A stretch of 64,000 nt of DNA, taken from positions 62,001 through 126,000 of the forward strand of contig JALWRZ010000007.1 of the NCBI GenBank assembly GCA_026993785.1. Reading direction: 5' to 3'. The notes beneath the pieces are model-generated. The model was not told the origin of the DNA. It made no database searches and saw only the letters and a program-made list of their open reading frames with translations. The DNA comes from DHVE2 group archaeon. Lineage in GTDB: Archaea; Thermoplasmatota; Thermoplasmata; Thermoplasmatales; Aciduliprofundaceae. Position numbers and translations under genes: made by a program. Below, piece after piece: positions 39,270 to 47,447 of this stretch (positions are counted from its first letter, which is position 1; the number at the start of each line of letters is the position of its first letter).

Positions 39270-40049
39270 TTAATAGTTTTGCTCTTCCTGATTTCCGCTC
39301 TGCTCATAGGGTTGTTGGTTTTGCTCAGATGGCGGCATTGGAGGTTGTGGCGGTGGGGGAGGTGGCCCATTTCCCGGTGGTGGTGCATTGTAGTAATTGG
39401 TCTGGTACTGCTCTTTCTGTTTTTTCATCAGTATCACAAGAGCCACAATGACGCCCACAACGATGATGACTGCAAGAATTATCCAGTAGGGAAATCCTCC
39501 GCTTCCACCGGAGCTTGAGCTGCTGGAGCTCCCGCCGGAGGAATAGCTGCTGTAAGTAGCATCGTCTTCGTTGTAGGAAACTGAGGATGCACTTGTGGAT
39601 TCTATATGTGCTGTATATACTGTGACAGTATAATCGCTCCCTATGTTCTGAAACAGCGCTTTGTCAAGGTAGAAATCTATGCGATTTCCTGAGATTTTAT
39701 ATTCGCTAGGAGATAGAGTAGATGTTCCGCTATCCGTGGTTACATAAACCATTCCCATCTTTGTGCCTTCAATGTTGTACCACATTCCCACAATCTGTAT
39801 GCCCTCGATATCTATGGCATAGGCATTCAAATAACCATTTTCTGGCTCGGTGTTTATCTTTCCTCTCACCTCAATCCAGAAATCTATAGTGTTTCCATTG
39901 TCCTTTGCTCCGAATTTCAGAATATCAAAATCTGCCTTGGAAACATCCGCCGGATCTTTGGCCGTGAATTGCAGAGTGGCTGCAGAAGCTATTCCCGACA
40001 CAAATAATACAAGTGCCAGGATGGTTAAAGCTTTCCAAATGTCCCTCAT
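39270..40049 (-). CDS. Membrane-anchored exported protein with a Pro/Gln-rich cytoplasmic tail
   Basis: A 259-residue protein: signal peptide (about 1-23), extracellular beta-rich domain (about 24-165), a Ser/Gly-rich linker (SSGGSSSSSSSGGSGG), one membrane helix (about 187-209) and a cytoplasmic tail with KKQKEQ followed by GPPPPPPQPPMPPSEQNQQP. The tail is low-complexity and could bind other proteins. I recognise no family. GGTGA lies five bases before the ATG, and the promoter TATA (TATATAAAT, 40081-40089) touches the conserved end of repeat copy C. Confidence 0.75.
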   Translation of the reverse strand: MRDIWKALTILALVLFVSGIASAATLQFTAKDPADVSKADFDILKFGAKDNGNTIDFWIEVRGKINTEPENGYLNAYAIDIEGIQIVGMWYNIEGTKMGMVYVTTDSGTSTLSPSEYKISGNRIDFYLDKALFQNIGSDYTVTVYTAHIESTSASSVSYNEDDATYSSYSSGGSSSSSSSGGSGGFPYWIILAVIIVVGVIVALVILMKKQKEQYQTNYYNAPPPGNGPPPPPPQPPMPPSEQNQQPYEQSGNQEEQNY

Positions 40050-40087
40050 GAATTCACCTTTTGTTCCATATCTCTCTTACTATATAA

Positions 40088-40557
40088 ATCCTTCTTACGA
40101 AGGGGTTTCACCCCATCTCTACACCCCCACGAAGAGGGCTACGCCCCCTTTCTAAACCCACGAAGGGGGGCAAAGCCCCCCTTTCTAAACCCCCCTCAAA
40201 AGAAAAGGGAGAGGGAGTAGGGGGAAGAACGAGCATCTGAGATGCGAGCTTGTCCTCGGTATAGGGCTAAGCCGTAGGTTCTCCCTCGTGGGGAACCGCC
40301 GAAGGTTCCGAGTTAAAAGGGAAGGGGGTAGAGGGGGAAATGAGCAAATCCTGCGGATTTGCGAGCCAGCCTCGCTTTAGCGGGGCGCCGCGTAGGTGCC
40401 CCTTCGTATGGGAACCCGCTGGTGGTTCATTGCATTGTTTGGTTGCAGGAGGGTATGGGAACCCGCTGGTGGTTCATTGCATTGTTTGGTCGCAGGAGGG
40501 GATGGGAACCCGCTGGTGGTTCCCAGAGCTGGAGGTTCCCAGTGCCGGTGGTTCCTG
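40088..40557. repeat. Composite dispersed repeat, copy C (expanded)
   Basis: Same orientation as copy B. Begins with ATCCTTCTTACGAAGGGG against the TATA box of the gene ending at 40049, then two CCCCCTTTCTAAACCC modules, AAGAAAAGGGAGAGGG, GCATCTGAGATGC, a truncated TAAGCCGTAGG segment, GAGTTAAAAGGGAAGGGGG, the palindrome GCAAATCC-TGC-GGATTTGC, CTCGCTTTAGCGGGGCGCCGCGTAGG-type sequence, and a tandem expansion of the GGGAACCCGCTGGTGGTTC module. With about 120 further bases to the Hel308 stop, this is the longest gene-free stretch (40050-40675) in the window; I saw no gene in it. Confidence 0.85.
40410..40524 (+). repeat. 47-bp tandem repeat inside copy C
   Basis: The unit beginning GGGAACCCGCTGGTGGTTC and continuing ATTGCATTGTTTGGT plus a G-rich spacer starts at 40410, 40457 and 40504, exactly 47 bases apart. 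The first two units are complete and nearly identical; the third has only the hairpin part. Neighbouring units differ at a couple of positions (TTGCAGGAGGGTAT against TCGCAGGAGGGGAT), so the expansion is recent. Confidence 0.85.
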
Positions 40558-40675
40558 TCTCACTCTACACTTCCAACGGGTTAAGTGACTACCCAAGAAG
40601 AAGGCATATCCTCCTTTCCGAGCTCACAATAGCATTGAGAACGTTAAGGTTTTTAGATGGTATAGAAACGCTTCT

Positions 40676-42757
40676 CTATTTTACTTGCCGAAGTATCTCC
40701 TCTGCAAGCCTTCTCCCTATACCGGGAATGCGGATAAGCTCTTCAATTCTTGCCTCTCTAAGTCTTTCTATGGAATTGTAGCCAGCATCGAAGAGCCTTC
40801 TGGCTCTAACACGACCGATGCCCCGTATGCTGACTATAGGCAGGAGCTCTTCTCTCACACCATATTTCACGCGCAATCTCAATTTTTCAACTTCCCTGTA
40901 GTGCTCATATCTCAGAATCTTACCGATCTCAGCAAAGGCATATAGGAGCCAATCTGCCATTTCCACACGGCTGTGCAGATCTCCAGGACCTATATCGTAT
41001 CTCCTTACTATTAGATCCTGCGAAACCTCGTTCGCCCAGTCAAGCAATACTGAGGCGGTTTTTAAAGCTGCGAAGAATACCTCGCTATCTATTTCAAATT
41101 CATCCAAGGCCAGCTGATGCGAATACGCCAAGGAAAATAGTTCCTCCAACTCGCTTCTCCGCGGAAACAAGGGAAGCATATTAGGTGTGCAGGAAATTGT
41201 GTGAAGGACGCAGAATTCATCATAAGGTAGAGGATAGCATTTCTTGAAAATTAGAACTGTATAGGGATCTATATATAAATCGGATGTCCTTTTGCCAAGT
41301 GGTGTGGGGAGAATTATCCTTTTTCTTCTTATAAACTCATTTTCCTCCAGAAACTCAAGAATTCTCTCCACTTTCTTGTGAAGATATTCCATGGGCATCT
41401 TAAATCCGTAGAATGTTTTCTCGAAGAATGCGTAAATTTCATCCTCCGTGTTTACCATATTGCTTGCGATTAAAGCTAGAACATGGGTGCGAAGTGCACT
41501 CTCGTTGGATAACTTAGATTCTATCTCCTCAACCTCACCCCTTATGTACATCTCCATGTATTCTATAGCTCTATTTTCGCTGCGAGCGTAGATTATCCCT
41601 TCTCCATATTTATCGTATTTTGGTCTTCCAGCACGACCAAGCATCTGCTTAACTTCCATGACGGGAATGTGAACGCTTGCAAATCCGTTGTAGCGAGTTA
41701 CATCCCTGACAATCACTGTACGAGAGGGTAGATTTATCCCAGCAGCCAGTGTGGGTGTGGCCACTATCACCTTAAGAAGCCCTCTCTTAAAGGCATCCTC
41801 TACCGCCTTTCTTTGAGAGTTGGTCAAGCCAGCATGATGGAAACAAACACCTCTCATAATCATCTTGGCAAGCTTCTCACTGTAAATAGTATATTCCTCC
41901 TCCATTATTCCTCTCGCAATTCTCTCCAGCTCTTCTCTTTCTTCCTCCAGCAATTTCTCTATTTTTCTCCCCAGCTTATCCGCCAGAGATTCTGCAGATT
42001 TTCTTCTATTAACGAAGATTAAAACCTGACCGCCAGCACGAATGCTTTTCTTCACTAGATTTCCTATGCCCAGTGAATCTCTTTTTATCTCTTTCTCTTC
42101 CCCATCGCTGAAAAGAAGGGTATCATCGAAGTACACACCAAGTTTGAGAGGCACAGGTCTGAACTCACTGTAAATGTGTTCACCACCAAGCCATCTTGCA
42201 AGCTCCTCTGAGTTTTTTATCGTTGCCGATAACGCGATGATCTGGGCCTCTTCGTTGAGACTTCTAAGCTTTGATATAACCATCTCCAGGGTAGGGCCGC
42301 GTTCCTCCTCGCCCAGCAGATGCACCTCATCCACAATTATCACGCCCAGCTCGTAGGCATATTCAAGCTCGTGCCTTAAAATGGAATCCATCTTCTCGCT
42401 GGTGGCTATAACCACATCGTAGTGTCTTAAATACCCCGCGGGACTATCGTAATCTCCCATAGCTAAAGCTACCTTCATCCCGAATTTTTCAAATCTTTTC
42501 AGCTCTTCATACTTCTCCATAGCAAGGGCACGAAGAGGTACTATATACACACTCTTCAGCCCAAGCGAGAATGCACGAAGAATTGCTATATATGCTATCA
42601 GCGTTTTGCCACTCGCAGTGGGAATTGACACCACGAGGTTTCGACCTTCAAAAATTTTCTTTATCGCCGCTTCCTGCGGTGGATAGAGATATCTTATCCC
42701 TTCCTCCTCGAATACTCTAAGCCAATCCCTGTTTAGAGGTATCTCACCAATTTTCAC
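40676..42757 (-). CDS. hel308: Hel308/Hjm Ski2-like DNA helicase
   Basis: A 693-residue superfamily 2 helicase that unwinds stalled replication forks. Visible are the Q-motif LYPPQEAAI, Walker A PTASGKTLIAY (about 46-56), DEVHLLG (motif II), SATIKN (motif III), FHHAGLTNSQRK, PTLAAGINLPSR and QMLGRAGRPKYD (motif VI), then the winged helix, ratchet domain and a C-terminal helix-hairpin-helix pair (IRGIGRVRARRL and IPGIGRRLAEEIL). Length is typical. A TATA box (ATTTATAAAAG) and GGGGTGAC lie upstream. Confidence 0.95.
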   Translation of the reverse strand: MKIGEIPLNRDWLRVFEEEGIRYLYPPQEAAIKKIFEGRNLVVSIPTASGKTLIAYIAILRAFSLGLKSVYIVPLRALAMEKYEELKRFEKFGMKVALAMGDYDSPAGYLRHYDVVIATSEKMDSILRHELEYAYELGVIIVDEVHLLGEEERGPTLEMVISKLRSLNEEAQIIALSATIKNSEELARWLGGEHIYSEFRPVPLKLGVYFDDTLLFSDGEEKEIKRDSLGIGNLVKKSIRAGGQVLIFVNRRKSAESLADKLGRKIEKLLEEEREELERIARGIMEEEYTIYSEKLAKMIMRGVCFHHAGLTNSQRKAVEDAFKRGLLKVIVATPTLAAGINLPSRTVIVRDVTRYNGFASVHIPVMEVKQMLGRAGRPKYDKYGEGIIYARSENRAIEYMEMYIRGEVEEIESKLSNESALRTHVLALIASNMVNTEDEIYAFFEKTFYGFKMPMEYLHKKVERILEFLEENEFIRRKRIILPTPLGKRTSDLYIDPYTVLIFKKCYPLPYDEFCVLHTISCTPNMLPLFPRRSELEELFSLAYSHQLALDEFEIDSEVFFAALKTASVLLDWANEVSQDLIVRRYDIGPGDLHSRVEMADWLLYAFAEIGKILRYEHYREVEKLRLRVKYGVREELLPIVSIRGIGRVRARRLFDAGYNSIERLREARIEELIRIPGIGRRLAEEILRQVK

Positions 42758-42793
42758 GGAGGCTTATGTCACCCCTCTTTTATAAATTTTTCA

Positions 42794-43456
42794 TCAGTGA
42801 AAGATACGATAGATCTTCCTCGCCTTTATATCTCCAATTCCTTCCACCTTTTTGAGCTCCACTATATTGGCGCGTGCTATCTTTTCTATGCTCCCAAAAT
42901 GTTTCAAAAGCTTTCGGGCCAGCTTATCTCCGATATAAGGAAGAGAGGATAAAGCGTAGATCTTCCATTCTTCCTCGCTCATTACCCTCCTTGGCGGAAC
43001 CCTAGCCCACCTGGGCTCTATCTCCCCTTCATTCTTTCCTTCCTCTTCCCTTTTTATAAGGATTCGAAAGAATTCTTTAAAGGCCTCATCATTCTCAGCG
43101 AAGAAAACGGGTATCCCGTATCTATACTGAATTTCCATGAAGGCGCCCATAAGATGGTTCCATCCAAACCCGGATAGGGTGAGGAGATCTTCAAAGGTGC
43201 CATGGAGCAGGAGGGCTCTCCTTTTTATGGGCGTATCCATTACCTCGGGGGCAAGCATCCTTCTCATCTGCTCCCATAAACGATTGCTCTTCATGCTATT
43301 TATGAAATCTCCGCTGCTTTTCCTCTCAACGAGAACTCCATAGTCTTGAAATATCAGCAGATAATCTCCCACAGGCAAATTCACCATCTCAGGTTCGAAA
43401 TTTTTTAGGAAGGACAGCATTTTTCTTTCCCGGTAGTCCATATAGAGTTTGGCCAC
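42794..43456 (-). CDS. XPF/Hef-type structure-specific nuclease without helicase domain
   Basis: A 220-residue protein with an ERCC4 nuclease domain (Asp7, GDY at 30-32, VERKSSGD with the ERK triad at 44-46 and Asp50) and a C-terminal double helix-hairpin-helix (LPYIGDKLARKLLKHFG, VEGIGDIKARKIYR). It matches the short crenarchaeal-type XPF, which needs PCNA and cuts 3'-flaps and forks; euryarchaeal Hef has in addition a helicase. The GTG start at 43456 lies behind a TATA-like stretch. It is the gene just upstream of hel308, same strand. Confidence 0.9.
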   Translation of the reverse strand: MAKLYMDYRERKMLSFLKNFEPEMVNLPVGDYLLIFQDYGVLVERKSSGDFINSMKSNRLWEQMRRMLAPEVMDTPIKRRALLLHGTFEDLLTLSGFGWNHLMGAFMEIQYRYGIPVFFAENDEAFKEFFRILIKREEEGKNEGEIEPRWARVPPRRVMSEEEWKIYALSSLPYIGDKLARKLLKHFGSIEKIARANIVELKKVEGIGDIKARKIYRIFH

Positions 43457-43495
43457 TTTTATGCCATGATATAGAAAAAGATAAAAATTTGCCTA

Positions 43496-44506
43496 TCACA
43501 GACCCCAGAACTCATGAGGATTCTTTTTCTTTACCCTGCTGTAGGGGCACGCTTCTATGCAGGTTGAACAATCGGTAGTGTTTTCATACCAGAAATTGTA
43601 GCATTTTTCTGGATTAATATACCATTTCTTCACTCCCGGGTTATTTGTTGGACTTTGGACCTTAAAGGAGGGCTCATCGTCAAAGGATATAGCTCCCACT
43701 TCGCAGGCAATAGCACATAATTTACATTTTTTGCAGGCATCCAGAATTCCAGAACCCTGAGGATTATCGGGCTCAAGAGGCAAATCGGTAAAGACCTTGC
43801 AAAGCTGAACTCTGGAACCAAACTGTGGGGTCACGAGAAGCCCAATTCTCCCGAGCTTCCCCAAACCCGCCTCTATTGCCATGGGAATGCTTAGTCCCGT
43901 GTCATTTATAGATTCAATAGCCTTATACCCCAGATATCGGATGAATTGAGCCACATGTATTGCAAGAAAACTTAATTTTGCGTAGCCAATTGCCGTGGAG
44001 CAGGCTGTGGTAACTGATGGAGATGAGCCCATTGGCTCGGGATTCATCTCTATGGCCATAACAATCACATACTTGTAATCCTTCACGTCAATTGGATTCC
44101 CTTGGCAATCATTGGAGTATATCCACTTCTCGTTTATCCTGGCGATTCCTGTAAGAGAGGCGCCAAAGAATGATGCAACTTTTTTTATAATTTTGCTCAT
44201 CTCCTTTGGATCCTCGACTTCATAGGGTGGTAGGTTGTCTCCCGAGTGAAAGATGCCCATATTATGAAGCTCATCCCGCGGTATATGCTTGAACATCTCG
44301 TATAGTTTCCACGCGGCCATATTTAATGCGTAATCTATTCTCTCGTAGCCCTCCTTATTCTCCTTTAAATACTCTTCCATTCTTTCATAAACTTCCTGTT
44401 TGTAATGCTCAAAGGAGGGATCCATATCCGTTCTGCAAAATAGCTGTTTTCTCCAGTCATATCTCCGATATACCTTCTCATCAATTTCAAAAAGGGCATT
44501 GCCCAC
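43496..44506 (-). CDS. Soluble reductive-dehalogenase-like cobalamin/Fe-S protein
   Basis: A 336-residue protein related to reductive dehalogenases and QueG. The N-terminal half resembles the nitroreductase-like B12-binding core (FGASLTGIARINEKWIY, GYKAIESINDTGLSIPMAIEAG-like region, LGKLGRIGLLVTPQFG). The C-terminal 80 residues carry two ferredoxin clusters: CKKCKLCAIAC and C...CSTCIEACP. There is no Tat signal and no anchor subunit nearby, so it should be cytoplasmic. Substrate unknown; dehalogenation is one option, another reductive B12 reaction is equally possible. GTG start at 44506, leaderless with a TATA box (ATATATATAAAAG). Confidence 0.78.
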   Translation of the reverse strand: MGNALFEIDEKVYRRYDWRKQLFCRTDMDPSFEHYKQEVYERMEEYLKENKEGYERIDYALNMAAWKLYEMFKHIPRDELHNMGIFHSGDNLPPYEVEDPKEMSKIIKKVASFFGASLTGIARINEKWIYSNDCQGNPIDVKDYKYVIVMAIEMNPEPMGSSPSVTTACSTAIGYAKLSFLAIHVAQFIRYLGYKAIESINDTGLSIPMAIEAGLGKLGRIGLLVTPQFGSRVQLCKVFTDLPLEPDNPQGSGILDACKKCKLCAIACEVGAISFDDEPSFKVQSPTNNPGVKKWYINPEKCYNFWYENTTDCSTCIEACPYSRVKKKNPHEFWGL

Positions 44507-44603
44507 GGAAGACAGATAAAATCCACTTTTATATATATTTTGAGGTTTTTTAACTCACATATTTTCCAATCAAAGATGCACTGAATATCAGAGCTTTTCG
44601 ATC

Positions 44604-44791
44604 AAACTCGCATCTTCCGACCCCCGTCCCCCTACCCCTCTCTTTTTATGGGGGTGTAGAGAGGGGGTGAAACCCTCTTCGAGGTTTAGAAAGGGGGGCA
44701 GGAACCACCAGCGAGTTCCTTTACCTCCTGCAACCAACAGAACTCGTGGGGGTGTAGAGAGGGGGCGGAGCCCCCTTCGTAGGAAAGGTTT
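44604..44791. repeat. Composite dispersed repeat, copy D (truncated)
   Basis: Oriented as copy A but lacks the central palindromes. It starts near ACTCGCATCTTCC, then a CTACCCCTCTCTTTTTATGGGGG stretch (as in the centre of copy A), a GTTTAGAAAGGGGG module, a short piece of the distal hairpin (AGGAACCACCAGCGAGTTCC), TGTAGAGAGGGGGCGGAG, and the conserved end CCCCCTTCGTAGGAAAGG. The end runs into the TATA box TTTTTAAAAG of the Hjc-like nuclease gene. Confidence 0.8.
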
Positions 44792-44830
44792 TTAAAAGAG
44801 AGGTATATAACAAGGGATAGGTGATAGTTA

Positions 44831-45385
44831 TTGGGCAAAAAAGGAGCCATTTATGAGAGAGAACTAAAAGGGATACTGGGCGGAGAGGTTGCAGTTATTG
44901 AAAAATTTGCAAAAACTCTTACCCAAGAGGAATATGAGCATTATAAAAGCTCCATTGCAAGACCCTTTATGGTGATAAGAGCTGCCGGTTCCTTTGGTGT
45001 GGATTTAATTGCAATCCGTGATGATTATTCTTTCCCTATAGAAGTGAAATCCTCTGCAAGCAGGAGAATAAGATTTACCCAGAGCAGTGCAAGGGCGCAG
45101 GACCAGGCAATAGAGTTTATCAGGGAATGTGAGAAGGCAGGAGTAATAGGACTCTATGCCTTTCGCTTAAAAAATTACAGGAGAGGAGATCCATGGCGGA
45201 TGTTTGCAGTTCCATTCCTAAATTTAAAGGGAAGAGCTGGTCTCCTTTACAAGATACTTCCAAAGATACCCTATACTTCAAAGGGAAATTTTGTACTTTT
45301 GTGGGATGAGGGAATACCCCTCAGTACCCTTCTTTCCTATCTAAATTATGAAAAGAAGAAAGATATAGATGGGGTAAAGGAGTAG
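44831..45385 (+). CDS. Hjc-like Holliday junction resolvase-type nuclease
   Basis: A 184-residue protein beginning KKGAIYERELKGIL, like archaeal Hjc. The PD-(D/E)xK site is visible: Glu in YERE (residues 8-11), Asp58 in GSFGVDLIAI, and Glu71-Val-Lys73 in IEVKSS; Asp and Glu are 13 residues apart as in Hjc. Hjc is about 120-140 residues; here a 20-residue insert (about 28-45) and a longer C terminus are present, so the substrate may differ. Start is TTG 44831 with GGTGAT five bases upstream. The promoter abuts repeat copy D. It overlaps the convergent exchanger gene by 45 bases. Confidence 0.75.
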   Translation: MGKKGAIYERELKGILGGEVAVIEKFAKTLTQEEYEHYKSSIARPFMVIRAAGSFGVDLIAIRDDYSFPIEVKSSASRRIRFTQSSARAQDQAIEFIRECEKAGVIGLYAFRLKNYRRGDPWRMFAVPFLNLKGRAGLLYKILPKIPYTSKGNFVLLWDEGIPLSTLLSYLNYEKKKDIDGVKE

Positions 45386-46342
45386 AAGAGCAAGGCCCTG
45401 TAGTTTTCCTATTCTTTTCCTCATACAGAAAAGAAAGACAAGAAGAGTGTAAAGAGAAAGAAAACCTATGTTGCTCCACAGATCTCTGGTTGGAATATGA
45501 AGAGGCATTATGAGAGAGGAGGCTCCCAGAACAATAAGCGTATTGAATATATTACTGCCTATCACATTTCCAACTGCTATTCCGTATTTTTTCTTCAGTG
45601 CTGCAGCCACACTGGTTGCAAATTCTGGCAGAGAAGTGCCCACAGCTATGGCTGTAGCCGCAATTACTATTTCGCTGATATTCAGAAGCCTAGCTATGTT
45701 TACCGCCGATAATACTATTATTCTTCCGCCCCAGGAAACCCCTGCAGCGCCAAATATGGTAAGAATCCAGGAGAATAGCCAGGAATGCTCTATTTCCACA
45801 GATTCCACCGCCTCCACTCTTCCATGAATCTCCCATAGGTAGAGAATGTAAATTAGGATGAACACAAGTCCCATCCACCAGTAAATTGATGGAAAGATGA
45901 GGGAGAAAAGAATAAGTAATATGGTGATCAGAAGAAGAACCCCAGCGTCCTTCCTAACGTATTTGGAGAGGGATAAAGGCATTATTATCGCGGCGGTTCC
46001 CAAAACGAGACCTATGTTGGCGATGTTACTACCCACCACATTTCCCCATGCGGTGACGGGATGTCCTGCAAAGGCCGCATTCACCGAAACAGCAAGCTCC
46101 GGAAGCGATGTGGCCAGAGCCACCAATGTCAGGCCTATGGTATGCTCGCTTATGCCTCTATGTGCTGCTATGCTGGCAGCACCTTCCACAAAGTAATCGC
46201 TACCTTTAACCACCAGATATATCCCTAGGATAAAATTCATTGTGAGTACAGTAAGGGAATTTAAAGCTTGAAGCATAAGGATATAAAGCGGAATGGATAG
46301 CGCAAGCATCAGCATGTAAAGTAGAGCCTCTTTTCTATTCAC
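45341..46342 (-). CDS. CaCA-family sodium/calcium antiporter
   Basis: A 333-residue membrane protein with about ten helices and the two alpha repeats of the CaCA superfamily: GLTLVALATSLPELAVSV with NVVGSNIANIGLVLGT in the first half and ATAIAVGTSLPEFATSV with GNVIGSNIFNTLIVLG in the second. These are inverted halves that bind and exchange cations (Na+ or H+ against Ca2+). The last residues overlap the end of the Hjc-like gene on the other strand. Confidence 0.9.
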   Translation of the reverse strand: MNRKEALLYMLMLALSIPLYILMLQALNSLTVLTMNFILGIYLVVKGSDYFVEGAASIAAHRGISEHTIGLTLVALATSLPELAVSVNAAFAGHPVTAWGNVVGSNIANIGLVLGTAAIIMPLSLSKYVRKDAGVLLLITILLILFSLIFPSIYWWMGLVFILIYILYLWEIHGRVEAVESVEIEHSWLFSWILTIFGAAGVSWGGRIIVLSAVNIARLLNISEIVIAATAIAVGTSLPEFATSVAAALKKKYGIAVGNVIGSNIFNTLIVLGASSLIMPLHIPTRDLWSNIGFLSLYTLLVFLFCMRKRIGKLQGLALLLLYPIYIFLLFII

Positions 46343-46467
46343 AAAAGGGTAATCTTTAGCGCATATATTAAATTTTGATTTGCGGAGACATCATGGAGTG
46401 GAATATTGCGTATTTACCAACGCTCCTGGGAAAAATATAAATATTCCGAAACCCATTCTTTAAGAAG

Positions 46468-46800
46468 ATGGAGCCCTCGCTTAGAAAAGTGATTGAAGAA
46501 ATTAAAGAAATTGAAGGCGTGAAAAAGGTTTCTGTGGTAAGCAGAACAGGCATACCTGTCAACGGCGATACTTATCAGGCGCAGGAGACCTTTGCAGCAA
46601 TGAGTGCCATAATTTTAGGTGCTGCAGAAACTGCAGCATCCACTCTAGGCACCGTTAAAAAGGTTATAATATCTCTGGATTCGGGGGATATGCTTCTTCT
46701 CCTTCCTGCAGGGCGCAGGGGTATTTTGGTCCTCCTAACAGAAAAAGATGTTAGTGGAAAATTGGACTATTTCAGAGAAAAATTGAAGAATTTGATTTAA
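46468..46800 (+). CDS. Roadblock/LC7-domain protein
   Basis: A 110-residue Roadblock/LC7 protein: IKEIEGVKKVSVVSRTGIPV, then AAMSAIILGAAETAASTLG and LLLLPAGRRGILVLLT, the alternation typical for this fold. Such proteins bind small GTPases of the MglA/Ras type; no such GTPase gene is in this window. A TATA box (AAATATAAATATT) lies 25 bases or so before the ATG, implying a leaderless message. The stop overlaps the PHP gene by four bases. Confidence 0.85.
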   Translation: MEPSLRKVIEEIKEIEGVKKVSVVSRTGIPVNGDTYQAQETFAAMSAIILGAAETAASTLGTVKKVIISLDSGDMLLLLPAGRRGILVLLTEKDVSGKLDYFREKLKNLI

Positions 46801-47447
46801 ATCTTTTTGAATCCCCTTTTTATCCATCCACCTACCGTCCTTCTGACATATCGAATAGTTTCAGTTACGCTGCGGGAATTTCCAAAAATCTCTGCTCTTT
46901 TTTTCAGAATCTCCTCGATTATGTCATCTTGCTTGTAGGCGTTTACAATAATCCCTGCCTTTCCGACTTCATCGGCAAAGTGGGCATCGCTTCCCGCCGT
47001 AAAAGGCCTGTTTAGCTCTACGCATAAATTCTTTGCCTTCTCATTATTTCTCTTCTTACATCGGCCGTTAAAAATTTCTATGGCATCGAAATTGTAGCGT
47101 CGTACATTTTCCTCTCCCAGCCCTGACCAGTAACGATAGGGATGCGCAGCCACGACAATGCCCGAGCAATCTTGGATCTTCTCTATAGTTTCCTCAATAC
47201 TCAAATCCCTGGGAATATTACAATCTATCCCGTAGGCTAGGATATGTCCCTCTCTACTGGAAATCTCTATCCCAAGAATTACCGGAATTATTCGCATCTT
47301 CTTTGCTTGTAGAGCTCCCTTTATCTCATTGTGATCGGTAATTGCAATGGCATCCAATCCTTTTCTCTTGGCAATTTTAAGAAGCTCTTTAATCTCCAGG
47401 GTACCATCGGGGGAGTAGATAGAATGGATATGCATATCCACCTTCAT
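46797..47447 (-). CDS. PHP-domain metal-dependent phosphoesterase
   Basis: A 216-residue PHP phosphoesterase with the metal-binding sites DMHIHSIYSPDGT, AITDHNEIKG, GIEISS, AAHPYR and SDAHF. Relatives hydrolyse nucleotides such as 3',5'-bisphosphates or trinucleotide ends (YciV type); the substrate here is not clear. Its start overlaps the metG stop by four bases, so it is co-translated with metG. The tail (RTVGGWIKRGFKK) is basic. Confidence 0.87.
   Translation of the reverse strand: MKVDMHIHSIYSPDGTLEIKELLKIAKRKGLDAIAITDHNEIKGALQAKKMRIIPVILGIEISSREGHILAYGIDCNIPRDLSIEETIEKIQDCSGIVVAAHPYRYWSGLGEENVRRYNFDAIEIFNGRCKKRNNEKAKNLCVELNRPFTAGSDAHFADEVGKAGIIVNAYKQDDIIEEILKKRAEIFGNSRSVTETIRYVRRTVGGWIKRGFKKI

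Noticed and set aside
40410-40524. Regularly spaced direct repeats that could suggest a CRISPR array
   Set aside because: The 47-base units are contiguous with no unique spacers, only two are complete, and no cas genes are present.
46393-46440. A 15-codon frame (ATG GAG TGG) before the roadblock gene
   Set aside because: No ribosome binding site or promoter at a sensible distance; too short to support.
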